NCBI GenBank assembly: GCA_002328075.1
Contig: DCVT01000031.1
Coordinates: forward strand, 124,001 to 188,000
Length of the DNA stretch: 64,000 nucleotides
Direction: 5' to 3'
Origin: Anaerolineales bacterium UBA2181
GTDB taxonomy: Bacteria > Chloroflexota > Anaerolineae > Promineifilales > UBA4811
Position 1 is the stretch's first letter, and each line of letters begins with the position of its first letter. A program made the position numbers and the translations under genes. This document shows, one piece after another, positions 34,024 to 42,875 of this stretch. The notes under the pieces were generated by a model. That model saw nothing but the letters and a program-made list of their open reading frames with translations. It made no database searches and was not told the DNA's origin.

Positions 34024-34494
34024 TCAGAACTGCCAGGCGAATTGCCCCACAACTGGTTGCACCAGTCTACTCAGGTCAGCATAGGGAATCTTGATAGAAT
34101 GCCGATGCGTGCCGACGCGAAACACAACGTGAGTCTGTGCCGCCAGTACTTCGTCCACATAGACGGTCATCCGGTAAAGGTTTCCCAGTGGGGGCATTGC
34201 TCCTGGCAAGCAGTCGGGGAAAAGCGACGAAAAATCGCTCTCTTTGGCCAGCTCTACAACGTTGGAACCCAGGTGAGTTTGTATCCGCTCCAGGTTGACG
34301 CGATACGGAGCCGGTACCACTACCATTACCAGCTTTTGGTCAGCCTTGACCATGACTACCTTGGCCACCTGCCTCCCCGGGACGTGTAGCGTTGCCGCCA
34401 GCTCTTGGATAGTATAGACCTCCGGATGTGTGAACATCTCATAGTTCACGTTTTCATCCTGCAGGTATTGCTGCACACGTTCCCTGCAATCCAT
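34024..34494 (-). CDS. YbaK/EbsC-type aminoacyl-tRNA deacylase
   Basis: 156 residues; ATG 34494 preceded by AAGGAGG eight bases away. The deacylase fold is recognisable: a Thr/His segment MFTHPEVYTIQELAATLHVPGRQVAKVVMVKAD with the conserved Lys of strand 2, and the loop CLPGAMPPLGNLYRMTVYVDE, the GxxxPxG motif of YbaK/ProX proteins. These enzymes clear mischarged tRNA (for example Cys- or Ala-tRNAPro). The exact specificity cannot be told. It is the last gene on the left side of the candidate origin. Confidence 0.85.
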   Translation of the reverse strand: MDCRERVQQYLQDENVNYEMFTHPEVYTIQELAATLHVPGRQVAKVVMVKADQKLVMVVVPAPYRVNLERIQTHLGSNVVELAKESDFSSLFPDCLPGAMPPLGNLYRMTVYVDEVLAAQTHVVFRVGTHRHSIKIPYADLSRLVQPVVGQFAWQF

Positions 34495-35165
34495 GTCATC
34501 TCCCTCCTTATCCCCGAATTGTCAAGTCTCCTCAATCCCATTCCTCGCAATACAGTCCGTCGCATTGCAGAGACATCTCATGATCGCCGCGTGCGTTTTC
34601 AATCAGATTTGGATATGTCAGATAAGTGGTTTGGGAGTGGGTGGCGATCCATCCATACTATACTCCTGTTCCTGGAGGACGGCAACATGCAAGTTTACCT
34701 GCCCGTTCAACCAAGGAATATCTCTCGTACGTCAAACATCGACATCGAGAGAGTAGATTCCTTCTTCCTGTGCTGTGGATAAAATGTGTCCAACAGTGTA
34801 CAAGATGAGGAAAAATGGAAGACTAATGGGGGATGGAGTAAAGTGTAACCCCAACTTTTATAGGTTGCTCAAGGGAAAAGGAGGAACAACAGATCCTCAC
34901 ATCTAATTGACATCCAGAAACATCGATTTGTCCACAGGGTAGAGGAAAGGATGGGAGCACCAAGGATGAAAGATCTGCACCATATAGAGAGGGAGATAGG
35001 AAGAAGACCACCCCATATGGCTAGAAGGAGAGTGAGACTCCTCATATTCCCCTTATCCACACCCTCTACTACTACTACTATTAATATACTACAATTGAGG
35101 TGAACAACAATACAGACATACAGTCTTAAAGATTACTGTCCTACACCTACCACAGAAGTTACTCT
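34495..35165. other. Gene-free AT-richer region: candidate chromosomal replication origin (oriC)
   Basis: 671 bp with no plausible gene, less GC-rich than its surroundings, including a purine-rich stretch (about 34800-35040). Perfect DnaA boxes: TGTGGATAA at 34774-34782 (reverse) and TTATCCACA at 35053-35061 (forward). A one-mismatch box TTGTCCACA is at 34928-34936. Directly after the forward box come a 4-bp CCCT spacer and (CTA)5TTA at 35066-35083, then AT-rich ATATACTACAATTG. That box, short GC spacer, trinucleotide run order is the bacterial basal unwinding element described for B. subtilis (DnaA-trios, 3'-GAT-5' on the complementary strand). dnaA and dnaN are not within the window; rsmG is 7 kb away. 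Confidence 0.65.
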
Positions 35166-36143
35166 ATGGAACTGTTATTGATTGCAGCCGGAACTCTGGT
35201 TCTCATAGTCTCCTCCAATATAGCATCGTCCAAGAAGAGGGGAAGCCACTGGTTGACCACCGTCTGGATGTTCATCAACCTTGCTACCTTTCTCTGCGGT
35301 GCACTCTTGCTTCTGTCTTCTCTTTTACCTCTTTCCCCATTCTTTTCCCATTCTCCACCCACTTTGCCTGGCATCATACTGATGATGGCGTCCTTGATGA
35401 GTTCACTTCTTCTATTTTCTGCGGTTAGGAAAAGACTATCCCGGTGGATAGACATTGACGTATCATCAACCGTTCATCTGACAGCCTTATCACTCTCTCT
35501 ATACCTGCTTGCCTGGAGTCTGCTTAACGTCGCCTGGATGGGTGGAATTGAGGGTTTGAGGGAGGAGGCTGAAACGGTGTCCGTTGTCATGCTTCTTCTC
35601 CAGTCTGCCGTGTTGGTGTTGGTGGCATTCTTAGGAGTGGGCATGGGAACACGCCGTTCGATGAGGGAGGTAGTTGAACGTCTTGGTCTGCACCGGTTGG
35701 AATGGGTTCACCTTCTCATTGCAGGTGTAACGCTGGTGATCATGGTAGTTCTGAATTTTGTGGTGGCTGGTCTGTGGATGCTGTTAGCACCGGAACAAGT
35801 TGAGGCAATAAGCCAGATTTCTCAGTCCATGTTGGGAAACTTTGACTCGGTGCCCGCAATCATCCTGCTGGCGGTTCTATCAGGGTTCAGTGAAGAAGTG
35901 CTTTTTAGGGGAGCATTGCAGCCCCGCATGGGGCTGTTTCTGACGTCACTTCTCTTCGCCGGTACTCACGTGCAATATTCAATCTCCCCTGCTACCCTGC
36001 TGGTGTTGGTCATTGGGATCGTTCTGGGAATTCTTCGTCGATTCTTTGGAACTTGGACGTCTATTATTACCCACTTTGGGTACAATCTTAGCCTGCTACT
36101 GCTGGGAATGTTGGGTAGTAGGCTTCTTGAGGTCCTGGGATGA
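35166..36143 (+). CDS. CPBP-family intramembrane metalloprotease (CAAX/Abi)
   Basis: 325 residues, about eight hydrophobic spans. The active-site motifs are all present: GFSEEVLFRG with Glu243 and Glu244, FAGTHVQYS with His268, and THFGYN with His303 and Asn307. Such proteins cleave membrane-near substrates (prenyl-protein processing, signalling or peptide immunity in bacteria). The gene has lower GC and a different codon style from most of the window. Its ATG has only a weak AGAAG upstream. The next gene starts within its stop (ATGA). Confidence 0.87.
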   Translation: MELLLIAAGTLVLIVSSNIASSKKRGSHWLTTVWMFINLATFLCGALLLLSSLLPLSPFFSHSPPTLPGIILMMASLMSSLLLFSAVRKRLSRWIDIDVSSTVHLTALSLSLYLLAWSLLNVAWMGGIEGLREEAETVSVVMLLLQSAVLVLVAFLGVGMGTRRSMREVVERLGLHRLEWVHLLIAGVTLVIMVVLNFVVAGLWMLLAPEQVEAISQISQSMLGNFDSVPAIILLAVLSGFSEEVLFRGALQPRMGLFLTSLLFAGTHVQYSISPATLLVLVIGIVLGILRRFFGTWTSIITHFGYNLSLLLLGMLGSRLLEVLG

Positions 36144-37390
36144 AAGAGGACTTGGCAGCTCAACTGCGAAGGTTGGGAGTAACTAGGGGAGCGGCTGCTC
36201 TTAAGGATGGAGGTAAGAGCAAAAAGGAGCTTGGGGTCGAAAACCTTATTTCGGGGAGATTGTGCGAGGGGGCATCTGGATTCTGTTTTGTGGTGGAGAG
36301 TGAGTACTCTCTAGAGCACACCCACGGCGATCGAACGCTGGGTTCGCTGCTAGATCAAAAACCCGGAATATTGAGACACCTCGTTCCGGGATTCCACGAC
36401 ACCAACCATTCGTTTGAAAATTTGGTTTTCATGGATACAGAAACAACCGGTTTGTCGGCTGGTGCGGGGACAATCGCATTTCTGGTGGGAATCGGGTATT
36501 TTCGGAACAGCCAGTTTGTGGTCCAGCAGCTATTTCTGCGAACTCCGGGTGACGAGATAGCCATGCTGGAGCAACTGGAGAAGGTACTGCAGCAGAGGAC
36601 AACCTTGGTAACATTCAATGGACGTTGCTTTGATGTACCATTGATGGAAAGCCGATTCATCCTGAATCGGAGAGTTCCTCCGTTTCGAGGATGCAGTCAT
36701 ATCGATCTGCTTCCACCGTCGCGGCGTCTGTGGCGCAATGTTCTCGATTCCTGCCGTTTGGTTGCCCTGGAGACGGAAGTTCTGGGGGTTAAGCGGGACC
36801 AGAACGATATTCCTAGCGGCGAGATTCCTCTCATCTACCGGGATTACCTACAGACCGGCAACGGCATCGAAATGAAACGCATCTTTTATCACAACCAGGT
36901 GGATGTGATGTCTATGGTCAGTCTTGCTGACCGAGTCTGCCGGTCCCTGGAGCAACCGCATAGCGTTGTTCAACACGGCCAGGAGTGGATGTCCCTGGCG
37001 AGGTGGTACGAGGAGTTCGGCCTGTTGGACAAAGCTGAGGAGTCCTACCGGCAGGCTTCTTTCATCCTCCCCCCGAAGGAATACGAGAGCGCGTTACAGG
37101 GTTTGGCAAACCTCCTAAAGCGGACGGGCCGGCGCGATGAAGCTACTGAGGTGTGGGAGAAACTTGCCGCGGTAGAGATTGGGGATGTACGGGGACATGT
37201 GGAGTTGGCGAAGCATTTCGAGTGGTATGCGAGGGATCTGGTCCAGGCGTCCGAATGGACGCGCCGAGCACTTGATCTGATTGACAGGAGGGACGGTCCC
37301 TTGAGGGGGGAAGAGAGGATAGAGTTGTGTCATCGATTGACCAGGATCGAACGCAAAAGTCACGGCAGGTCGAATCACGCCCAGGGATAA
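36140..37390 (+). CDS. RNase H-like exonuclease (YprB family) with TPR tail
   Basis: 416 residues. A DEDD-type 3'-5' exonuclease domain (about 90-265): FMDTETTGL with Asp99 and Glu101, TFNGRCFDVPLMESR, and YHNQVDVMSM. The C-terminal 120 residues form TPR-like helices (WYEEFGLLDKAEESYRQA, LANLLKRTGRRDEATEVWEKLA). YprB-like proteins are uncharacterised; nuclease activity is expected from the residues. ATG overlaps the CPBP stop by four bases, and adenosine deaminase follows 11 bp later. Confidence 0.87.
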   Translation: MKEDLAAQLRRLGVTRGAAALKDGGKSKKELGVENLISGRLCEGASGFCFVVESEYSLEHTHGDRTLGSLLDQKPGILRHLVPGFHDTNHSFENLVFMDTETTGLSAGAGTIAFLVGIGYFRNSQFVVQQLFLRTPGDEIAMLEQLEKVLQQRTTLVTFNGRCFDVPLMESRFILNRRVPPFRGCSHIDLLPPSRRLWRNVLDSCRLVALETEVLGVKRDQNDIPSGEIPLIYRDYLQTGNGIEMKRIFYHNQVDVMSMVSLADRVCRSLEQPHSVVQHGQEWMSLARWYEEFGLLDKAEESYRQASFILPPKEYESALQGLANLLKRTGRRDEATEVWEKLAAVEIGDVRGHVELAKHFEWYARDLVQASEWTRRALDLIDRRDGPLRGEERIELCHRLTRIERKSHGRSNHAQG

Positions 37391-37401
37391 AGAGGAGAAT
37401 C

Positions 37402-38391
37402 ATGAGAAATGGATTGCCGCTGCTGGAGCTACACCGTCATTTGGATGGCAACGTCAGGGTGGAGACGATTCTGGATCTGGCACGACAGCATGGCATTCCC
37501 TTGCCGGCGCACACCGTTGAGGGGTTGCGTCCCTATGTGCAGGTCACGCAACCTCAGAAGGGGGTGATGGAGTTCATAGGCAAATTCGCCTGGATGCAAC
37601 GAGTGATGGTCGATCTGAATGCCGTGCGACGGATAGCTTATGAGAACGTAGCGGACGCGGCTGCCGAGGGTATCGACTATATCGAGCTGAGGTTTAGCCC
37701 GCTCTTTATGGCTGAGAAAAACGGACTAGACCCGGCCGGTGTTGTGAGGGCAGTGTGCGAAGGGGCAGCGCAAGGAGTTGTCGATTACCCGGTCCAGGTA
37801 GCTCTGATCGGAATCCTATCGCGGCAGTATGGGGTCGATGGGTGTTGGAATGAATTAACGGCGATCCTGCGGGGAAGGGGACCCATGTTGGTGGCCATCG
37901 ACCTGGCAGGTGACGAGATACACTTTCCCAGCAGCCTCTTTGAGAGTCATTTCCACAAGGTACGTGATGCCGGACTTCACGTGACGGTGCACGCTGGCGA
38001 GATGTCGGAGGGGTCTCCTTTTGCAGCAGTGGGCCTGGAGAACCTGTGGACAGCGGTTCGGGTCCTGGGAGCAGAGAGGTTGGGGCACGCGCTGAGAGCG
38101 GTAGATGACCCCGCGTTGATGGATTGGATCGGCGATCGGCAGATAGGCATTGAAAGCTGTCCGACAAGCAACATACAGACGAGCACCGTGAAGGAGTATT
38201 CAGAACATCCGTTGCGGACCTTCCTGCAGCGAGGTCTGTTGGCGACTCTCAACACCGATGACCCGGGAATCAGCAACATCACGCTGGAGCACGAGTACCA
38301 CGTAGCGGCCGAAGAGGTGGGATTGGTTGAGGCCGAACTTACCCGGTTGCAGGAAAACGCGTTGAGAGTCGCCTTCTCGAGCCTATCGTGA
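37402..38391 (+). CDS. add: Adenosine deaminase
   Basis: 329 residues from ATG 37402, with GAGGAG five bases upstream; the longer frame overlaps the previous gene. Zinc ligands His11, His13, His197 and Asp286 and catalytic Glu200 (VHAGE), His229 (ERLGHA) and Asp287 (NTDDP) align with mouse ADA. SCPTSNI is also conserved. It converts adenosine to inosine. The N-terminal HRHLDG form is shared with the ADA branch rather than the adenine deaminases. Together with the BMP transporter and MtaD, it supports nucleoside salvage. It overlaps the end of the convergent gene by 9 bp. Confidence 0.93.
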   Translation: MRNGLPLLELHRHLDGNVRVETILDLARQHGIPLPAHTVEGLRPYVQVTQPQKGVMEFIGKFAWMQRVMVDLNAVRRIAYENVADAAAEGIDYIELRFSPLFMAEKNGLDPAGVVRAVCEGAAQGVVDYPVQVALIGILSRQYGVDGCWNELTAILRGRGPMLVAIDLAGDEIHFPSSLFESHFHKVRDAGLHVTVHAGEMSEGSPFAAVGLENLWTAVRVLGAERLGHALRAVDDPALMDWIGDRQIGIESCPTSNIQTSTVKEYSEHPLRTFLQRGLLATLNTDDPGISNITLEHEYHVAAEEVGLVEAELTRLQENALRVAFSSLS

Positions 38392-39405
38392 TGGTTTGGT
38401 CTGTGGTCGACTTCTTATGAGCGGGAGTTTTTCCATCAGGTGCTTGTTGTCCACGGTCTCGACAATCCTGTATCCGTGGCGGAGGTAGAACTCAACGGCT
38501 GGGTTGTTCTCCCAGACGTGTAGCCTGACTGGCTGGTTCTGGGCTAGGTTCTCCAAATACTCAAGCAGCCAGCTTCCCCATCCCCGGTGCTGAACGCTCG
38601 GATCAAGGATGAGCGAGACCACATACAGGTATCCTTCCGGCTGGAGTCTGTGGCCTATCAGGCCCACCGGCTGGCCGGCCGCCAACACAATGGTCCTTTC
38701 CTGCCAGGATGAAAGGAAAATCTGGTTGAATCGGTCCTCGTCCCAGCGGCGAAACGCCGACATATACGGTCTCAACGTACGGTCAACCAACCGGAAGACA
38801 AAGTCCTGATCAGACGGCTGGCATGGGCGCGAGGTGAGAGCAAATGGGTTGGGGTCTAGTCGGTTCACTCCTCTCAGGGTGAATTCGTAGCTGATCACCG
38901 GATGCGGGGTCTCTACCTGCTCCACCAGAACGAAACCCAACAGCGGGCTAGTCACCTGGAAGGAACGTTGGCCCAGCCGGTCCATGGCGGCGCAGGCCAT
39001 CTGGTCGGCCGGAACGCCGTATACTACCGTGATGTGCGGAAGCCACAACTCCTCGTGGTAATATGGCTGAATCAGATATTCCTCATCATCGAACGCCTGA
39101 CGGATTGACCGTTGGATGCCGGATAAGGCCAGCGTGCGCGGCACGGGCAGGTACAGTACCGGAGTAGTTCCCAGAAAGATACCGATACCGTTGGCTTGGG
39201 CGACCAGCGGGTCGGTGGTTGAGGCAATGGTTTCCAGCCGCGTGATCAAAGAGCCTCGCTCCCTGATTGTGTCCGCCAACGCGTAGGTGATATGAGGAGG
39301 AATGAATTCGCCGGGTGGGAGCGCAAGCACAGAGCGGAGGTGGGATTGGAGGTCCTGGGTAGCCAAGTAACCGGTGCCCGTCAGGAGAGAGACGACGCCA
39401 AACAT
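38383..39405 (-). CDS. 2H-phosphoesterase (LigT-like) fused to GNAT acetyltransferase
   Basis: 340 residues from ATG 39405 (GGAGGA upstream). N-terminal half (1-180) has the two HxT motifs of 2H phosphoesterases, His38/Thr40 (PPHIT) and His124/Thr126 (LPHIT), separated by 86 residues as in 2'-5' RNA ligase/cyclic phosphodiesterases. The C-terminal half (about 188-335) is a GNAT domain with LILDPSVQHRGWGSWLLEYLEN and NNPAVEFYLRHGYRIVE. I do not recall this domain pair as a named family. It follows the PBP gene by 16 bp on the same strand. A role in RNA-end or NAD/ADP-ribose metabolism plus acetylation is possible, unproven. Confidence 0.82.
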   Translation of the reverse strand: MFGVVSLLTGTGYLATQDLQSHLRSVLALPPGEFIPPHITYALADTIRERGSLITRLETIASTTDPLVAQANGIGIFLGTTPVLYLPVPRTLALSGIQRSIRQAFDDEEYLIQPYYHEELWLPHITVVYGVPADQMACAAMDRLGQRSFQVTSPLLGFVLVEQVETPHPVISYEFTLRGVNRLDPNPFALTSRPCQPSDQDFVFRLVDRTLRPYMSAFRRWDEDRFNQIFLSSWQERTIVLAAGQPVGLIGHRLQPEGYLYVVSLILDPSVQHRGWGSWLLEYLENLAQNQPVRLHVWENNPAVEFYLRHGYRIVETVDNKHLMEKLPLIRSRPQTKPSR

Positions 39406-39421
39406 ACGTTTTCCTCCGCCG

Positions 39422-41920
39422 TCATTCTGCGGCCTGTGATGTCTCCTCCACCCGGAAGGAGATCGGGGCACTCTGCACCTCGCGGCCTTCTGTTGTATGA
39501 CCTGTGACCAGAAGTTGATGTTTGCCAGGTCGCAGAGCCCAGAACATCTCGTAGGATTGGGACGAAGCCGTAGAAAACGCCGGCACCATCTCTCTGGACA
39601 ACGGCTCGCCGTTCAACCAAAAGCGCACGCTTGTTAGAGGGATGCGGGCCACGGCAGTCAGCCGGATTCGCTGGTGGGACAGCGGCACTGCCGGCGAAAT
39701 CCGATAGACCACACCGGGATGTGGGCTGGTGATGATGAGAGGCGATGTGTCTTCGCCTGGTCCTCCGGCAACCCCTTGGGCACGCGAGGGCGGAGGTGAG
39801 ATTCCATTGTCCCGTGCCCAGGTGGACAACTCTGGCGGCAGAACCAGGTAGACCCGATTGACCACCTGTTCTGGAGGGGTCGTCGGGTCAGCGATCAACC
39901 CCGTGGTGAGATCGATCTCAAAGGTCTGGTACCAATCGTCAAACTCGGTGGGGACCTTTCCTTCGATGAACCATTCCAGAGACCGGTGAGGGCAGGCGGG
40001 GGTGGGTAATTTACCAGAGAGGGCACACACTTCCTCCCGGACCAGGCCATCAGGTTGCGGAAACTGCAGGACCGGCCGGCCCAGGAGAGCTATCTCCATC
40101 AGGTCATGCCAGATCGGCCCTGCGCCGGTGACTCCGCTTACTTCTACCATGGGGCTGTTATCGGCGTTACCCACCCACACCCCTGTCACCAGATCGGGAG
40201 TGTAACCAATGCACCAATTGTCACGCCAATCGGTGGTGGTTCCGGTCTTGACCGCTGCCGACCGGCTCAAGAGCAACGAGCTGCCCCGGCCGAACGAGGG
40301 TGCCCGGGCCGCGTCGTCGGAGAGAATGTCGGTGATCAGCCAGGCCACACGCGCATCCATGACGCGGGTTGCGCTGGCCGGCCGCTGGCGAAGTGGCAAA
40401 GCAGCGCCGTTACGCGTGACGGCGCCGATGAAAACCGGCTCCACGCGGTACCCTCCGTTGGCCAGCGCTCCATAGGCTGCGGTCAGCTCCAGGAGGCGGA
40501 CCTCTCCGCCGCCCAGGGTCAGCGACAACCCATAACGGTCTGCGTCCTCCAAGGTTCGAAGCCCGAGGTTGCGCAGCAAGGTGATGAGCGAATCGAGGCC
40601 AACCGATTGAAGCGCCTTGACGGCCGGGACGTTGTAGGAGCCAGCGAGGGCCTGCCGGACAGAGACGGGCCCGTGAAAGGTCCGGTCGTAGTTGAGTGGA
40701 ACATAGGGGGTTCCCTCGCGGGTGGGAAACGATGTCCGAACATCCAGCAGGACCGTAGCAGCCGTCCATTCAGCCTGCCCGCCGAGGGCAAGCGCGTATG
40801 TGAATGGTTTGAGCGCCGAACCCGGCTGGCGGGGTGCGAGCGCAGTGTTGACCGCTCCCGCGATGCTAGAGTCGAAATAGTCCGGACTACCGACCATGAC
40901 CAGGACCTCACCAGCAATAGGGTCCATGGTCACAATGCTCCCGTTATGGACGTTCCGAGAAGGGACTCCAGAAGGCGGGTTCTGAAGCCGGGATAGGTGT
41001 CGATCAAGGACGCTCTCGGCGCTGCGTTGCAGGTCTAGGTCCAGTGTTGTGGTCACTACCAGCCCGCCAGATCGCAAAATGTCTGCACCCAGCAGGAGTT
41101 CAATCTGACTCCAGACATAGCTGACATAGTGCGGCGCCTCGATCGGAAACTGCAAAGCCGCAAACACAAGCGGTTCGTTTTTCGCCCGGTCAGCTTCGGC
41201 CTGGGTGATCATGTTGTGGCTGACCATCAGGTCCAGAACCAGCGCCTGCTTGGTGCGGGTAGCGTCTGGATCGGTCAGTGGGTCGAAAATCGCCGGTGCC
41301 TGGGGAAGTCCGGCCAGCAGGGCACACTGGGCCAGGTCGAGCTCAGCAACGGATTGTCCAAAGTAGTTCCGCGCGGCCGCGTCGATCCCATAAGCCAGGT
41401 TGCCGTAGAAGGTCTGGTTGAGATAGAGCTCCAGCACCTCCAGCTTGGAGTAAGCCCGGGCAAGGCGCCAGGCAAGAATGCTTTCACGCAGCTTTCGGGT
41501 CAGAGTCCGGTCGGCCCACGATTGTGGGCCGAGCAGCAGGTGGCGGGCAACCTGCTGCGTGATCGTGCTTCCGCCCGCCAGCGTCTCGCCGCCCTGCAGG
41601 TTGATGTACGCCGCGCGGATAATGCCGACCAGGTCAACTCCGGGATGTTGGTAGTAGTTCGCGTCCTCGACGGCGATGGTGGCGTTCTGACAGGCCACCG
41701 GAATCTGAGAAATCGGCACAACGGTGTGCCCTCCGCCGTTAGGATCAATCACCTCATACAGCAGCCGGCCATTGCGGTCCAGGATCCGGCTGCTGGGGAC
41801 CGCCAGTCTGTCAGGCAACGTCTCCAGCGAGGGCAGGTCAACCACCAGCCACGCGTAGGCCGCCACGAAAGCAACTGCGGCGACCACCAGGAGTATGACC
41901 AGCCAACCGTATCTTTGCAT
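39422..41920 (-). CDS. Bifunctional penicillin-binding protein (class A, PBP1C-like)
   Basis: 832 residues. N-terminal anchor (about 6-27), GT51 transglycosylase with Glu85 in AVEDANYYQHPGVD and AGGSTITQQVARHLL, then transpeptidase with Ser368-x-x-Lys371 (PGSALKPF), Ser428-Tyr-Asn430 and Lys558-Thr-Gly560. A C-terminal beta-rich domain of about 110 residues matches the tail of PBP1C-type proteins. It polymerises and cross-links peptidoglycan, which argues against wall-less members of the phylum. Linked to the downstream 2H-GNAT gene. Start ATG 41920 lacks a clear ribosome site. Confidence 0.94.
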   Translation of the reverse strand: MQRYGWLVILLVVAAVAFVAAYAWLVVDLPSLETLPDRLAVPSSRILDRNGRLLYEVIDPNGGGHTVVPISQIPVACQNATIAVEDANYYQHPGVDLVGIIRAAYINLQGGETLAGGSTITQQVARHLLLGPQSWADRTLTRKLRESILAWRLARAYSKLEVLELYLNQTFYGNLAYGIDAAARNYFGQSVAELDLAQCALLAGLPQAPAIFDPLTDPDATRTKQALVLDLMVSHNMITQAEADRAKNEPLVFAALQFPIEAPHYVSYVWSQIELLLGADILRSGGLVVTTTLDLDLQRSAESVLDRHLSRLQNPPSGVPSRNVHNGSIVTMDPIAGEVLVMVGSPDYFDSSIAGAVNTALAPRQPGSALKPFTYALALGGQAEWTAATVLLDVRTSFPTREGTPYVPLNYDRTFHGPVSVRQALAGSYNVPAVKALQSVGLDSLITLLRNLGLRTLEDADRYGLSLTLGGGEVRLLELTAAYGALANGGYRVEPVFIGAVTRNGAALPLRQRPASATRVMDARVAWLITDILSDDAARAPSFGRGSSLLLSRSAAVKTGTTTDWRDNWCIGYTPDLVTGVWVGNADNSPMVEVSGVTGAGPIWHDLMEIALLGRPVLQFPQPDGLVREEVCALSGKLPTPACPHRSLEWFIEGKVPTEFDDWYQTFEIDLTTGLIADPTTPPEQVVNRVYLVLPPELSTWARDNGISPPPSRAQGVAGGPGEDTSPLIITSPHPGVVYRISPAVPLSHQRIRLTAVARIPLTSVRFWLNGEPLSREMVPAFSTASSQSYEMFWALRPGKHQLLVTGHTTEGREVQSAPISFRVEETSQAAE

Positions 41921-42118
41921 TGTAGATGCCGATAGCAGTCAGGTAACCAAAGGACCGGCTAATCCAGGTGACCATTTTGACAGATTTGGGCGGCAAGGGC
42001 AAACACGGTCCGGAGGTCAAGTTCCCATGCGTGAGACACCATCTGCAGGTCACCGCCTGCATCGCCGGGCTTTTGTGTTGAGCCTTTCGCTAACCTGCCA
42101 CGTGTACCCGGGGTCAGA

Positions 42119-42124
42119 TATAAT
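42119..42124 (+). promoter_or_regulatory. -10 element giving a probably leaderless rsmG mRNA
   Basis: Perfect TATAAT at 42119-42124, only 7 nt before ATG 42132. A partial -35 (CTGCCA, 42095-42100) is 18 bp upstream. Transcription start would fall at or next to the start codon. Confidence 0.5.
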
Positions 42125-42131
42125 AACAGGC

Positions 42132-42851
42132 ATGAGAAGCTTGGTGGTGGGTGCTCGAAAACTGGGCGTCGAGTTGACGGTCGAGCAACTGGCGGCCTTT
42201 GACCATTATCGACGCATGCTGCAAGATTGGAACACCCGGATGAACCTCACTGCCATCGATTCAGATGAGGGCATTCAGGTGCGCCACTTCCTAGATTCGC
42301 TGTCCTGCCTGCTGGCACTCCGGCCAGCCCGACCGGGCATGAGGCTGATCGACGTGGGGTCTGGCGCTGGGTTCCCCGGGCTTCCTCTCCGGTTGGTCTG
42401 CCCCCAACTCCAACTGACGTTGTTGGAGGCCACCGGGAAGAAGGTCGGTTTCATGGAACATGTGCGTGACCAGCTTGGTCTGGCAGCGGTCACGGTGATT
42501 CACGGCCGAGCCGAGAATCTTGGGCAGGCACCCGAGCATCGCGAGCGGTACGACTGGGCAGTGGCCCGGGCAGTGGCTGAATTGCCCGTATTGGCGGAGT
42601 ATCTGCTGCCATTGGTTCGCGTGGGGGGGTGGTGCCTGGCGCAGAGAGGTGAGAATGCGCTGGCCGAAGTGCATAAGGCTGACCGGGCACTGACGCTTTT
42701 GGGTGGCCGGTTGGAGAGGCTCATTCCGGTGGAACTGCACGGGTTGGCCGAGACACGTTATCTGGTTGTGGTGCAGAAGGTTGCCCCCACGCCTCTTACG
42801 TACCCCCGGCGCCCGGGGATGCCGTCCAAACGTCCGCTCTGGCAGGGGTAA
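42132..42851 (+). CDS. rsmG: 16S rRNA (guanine527-N7)-methyltransferase RsmG
   Basis: 239 residues from ATG 42132. GidB family signature: NLTAIDSDEGIQVRHFLDSL, the SAM motif LIDVGSGAGFPGLPLRLV, the LLEATGKKVGFMEHV segment and VARAVAELPVLAEYLLPLV. It methylates N7 of G527 in 16S rRNA. It is often near oriC in bacteria, which agrees with the candidate origin about 7 kb to the left, although the usual neighbours (parAB, mnmG, yidC) are absent. Confidence 0.95.
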   Translation: MRSLVVGARKLGVELTVEQLAAFDHYRRMLQDWNTRMNLTAIDSDEGIQVRHFLDSLSCLLALRPARPGMRLIDVGSGAGFPGLPLRLVCPQLQLTLLEATGKKVGFMEHVRDQLGLAAVTVIHGRAENLGQAPEHRERYDWAVARAVAELPVLAEYLLPLVRVGGWCLAQRGENALAEVHKADRALTLLGGRLERLIPVELHGLAETRYLVVVQKVAPTPLTYPRRPGMPSKRPLWQG

Positions 42852-42875
42852 TGCGACCGCCTCGGTAGAGCGTGA

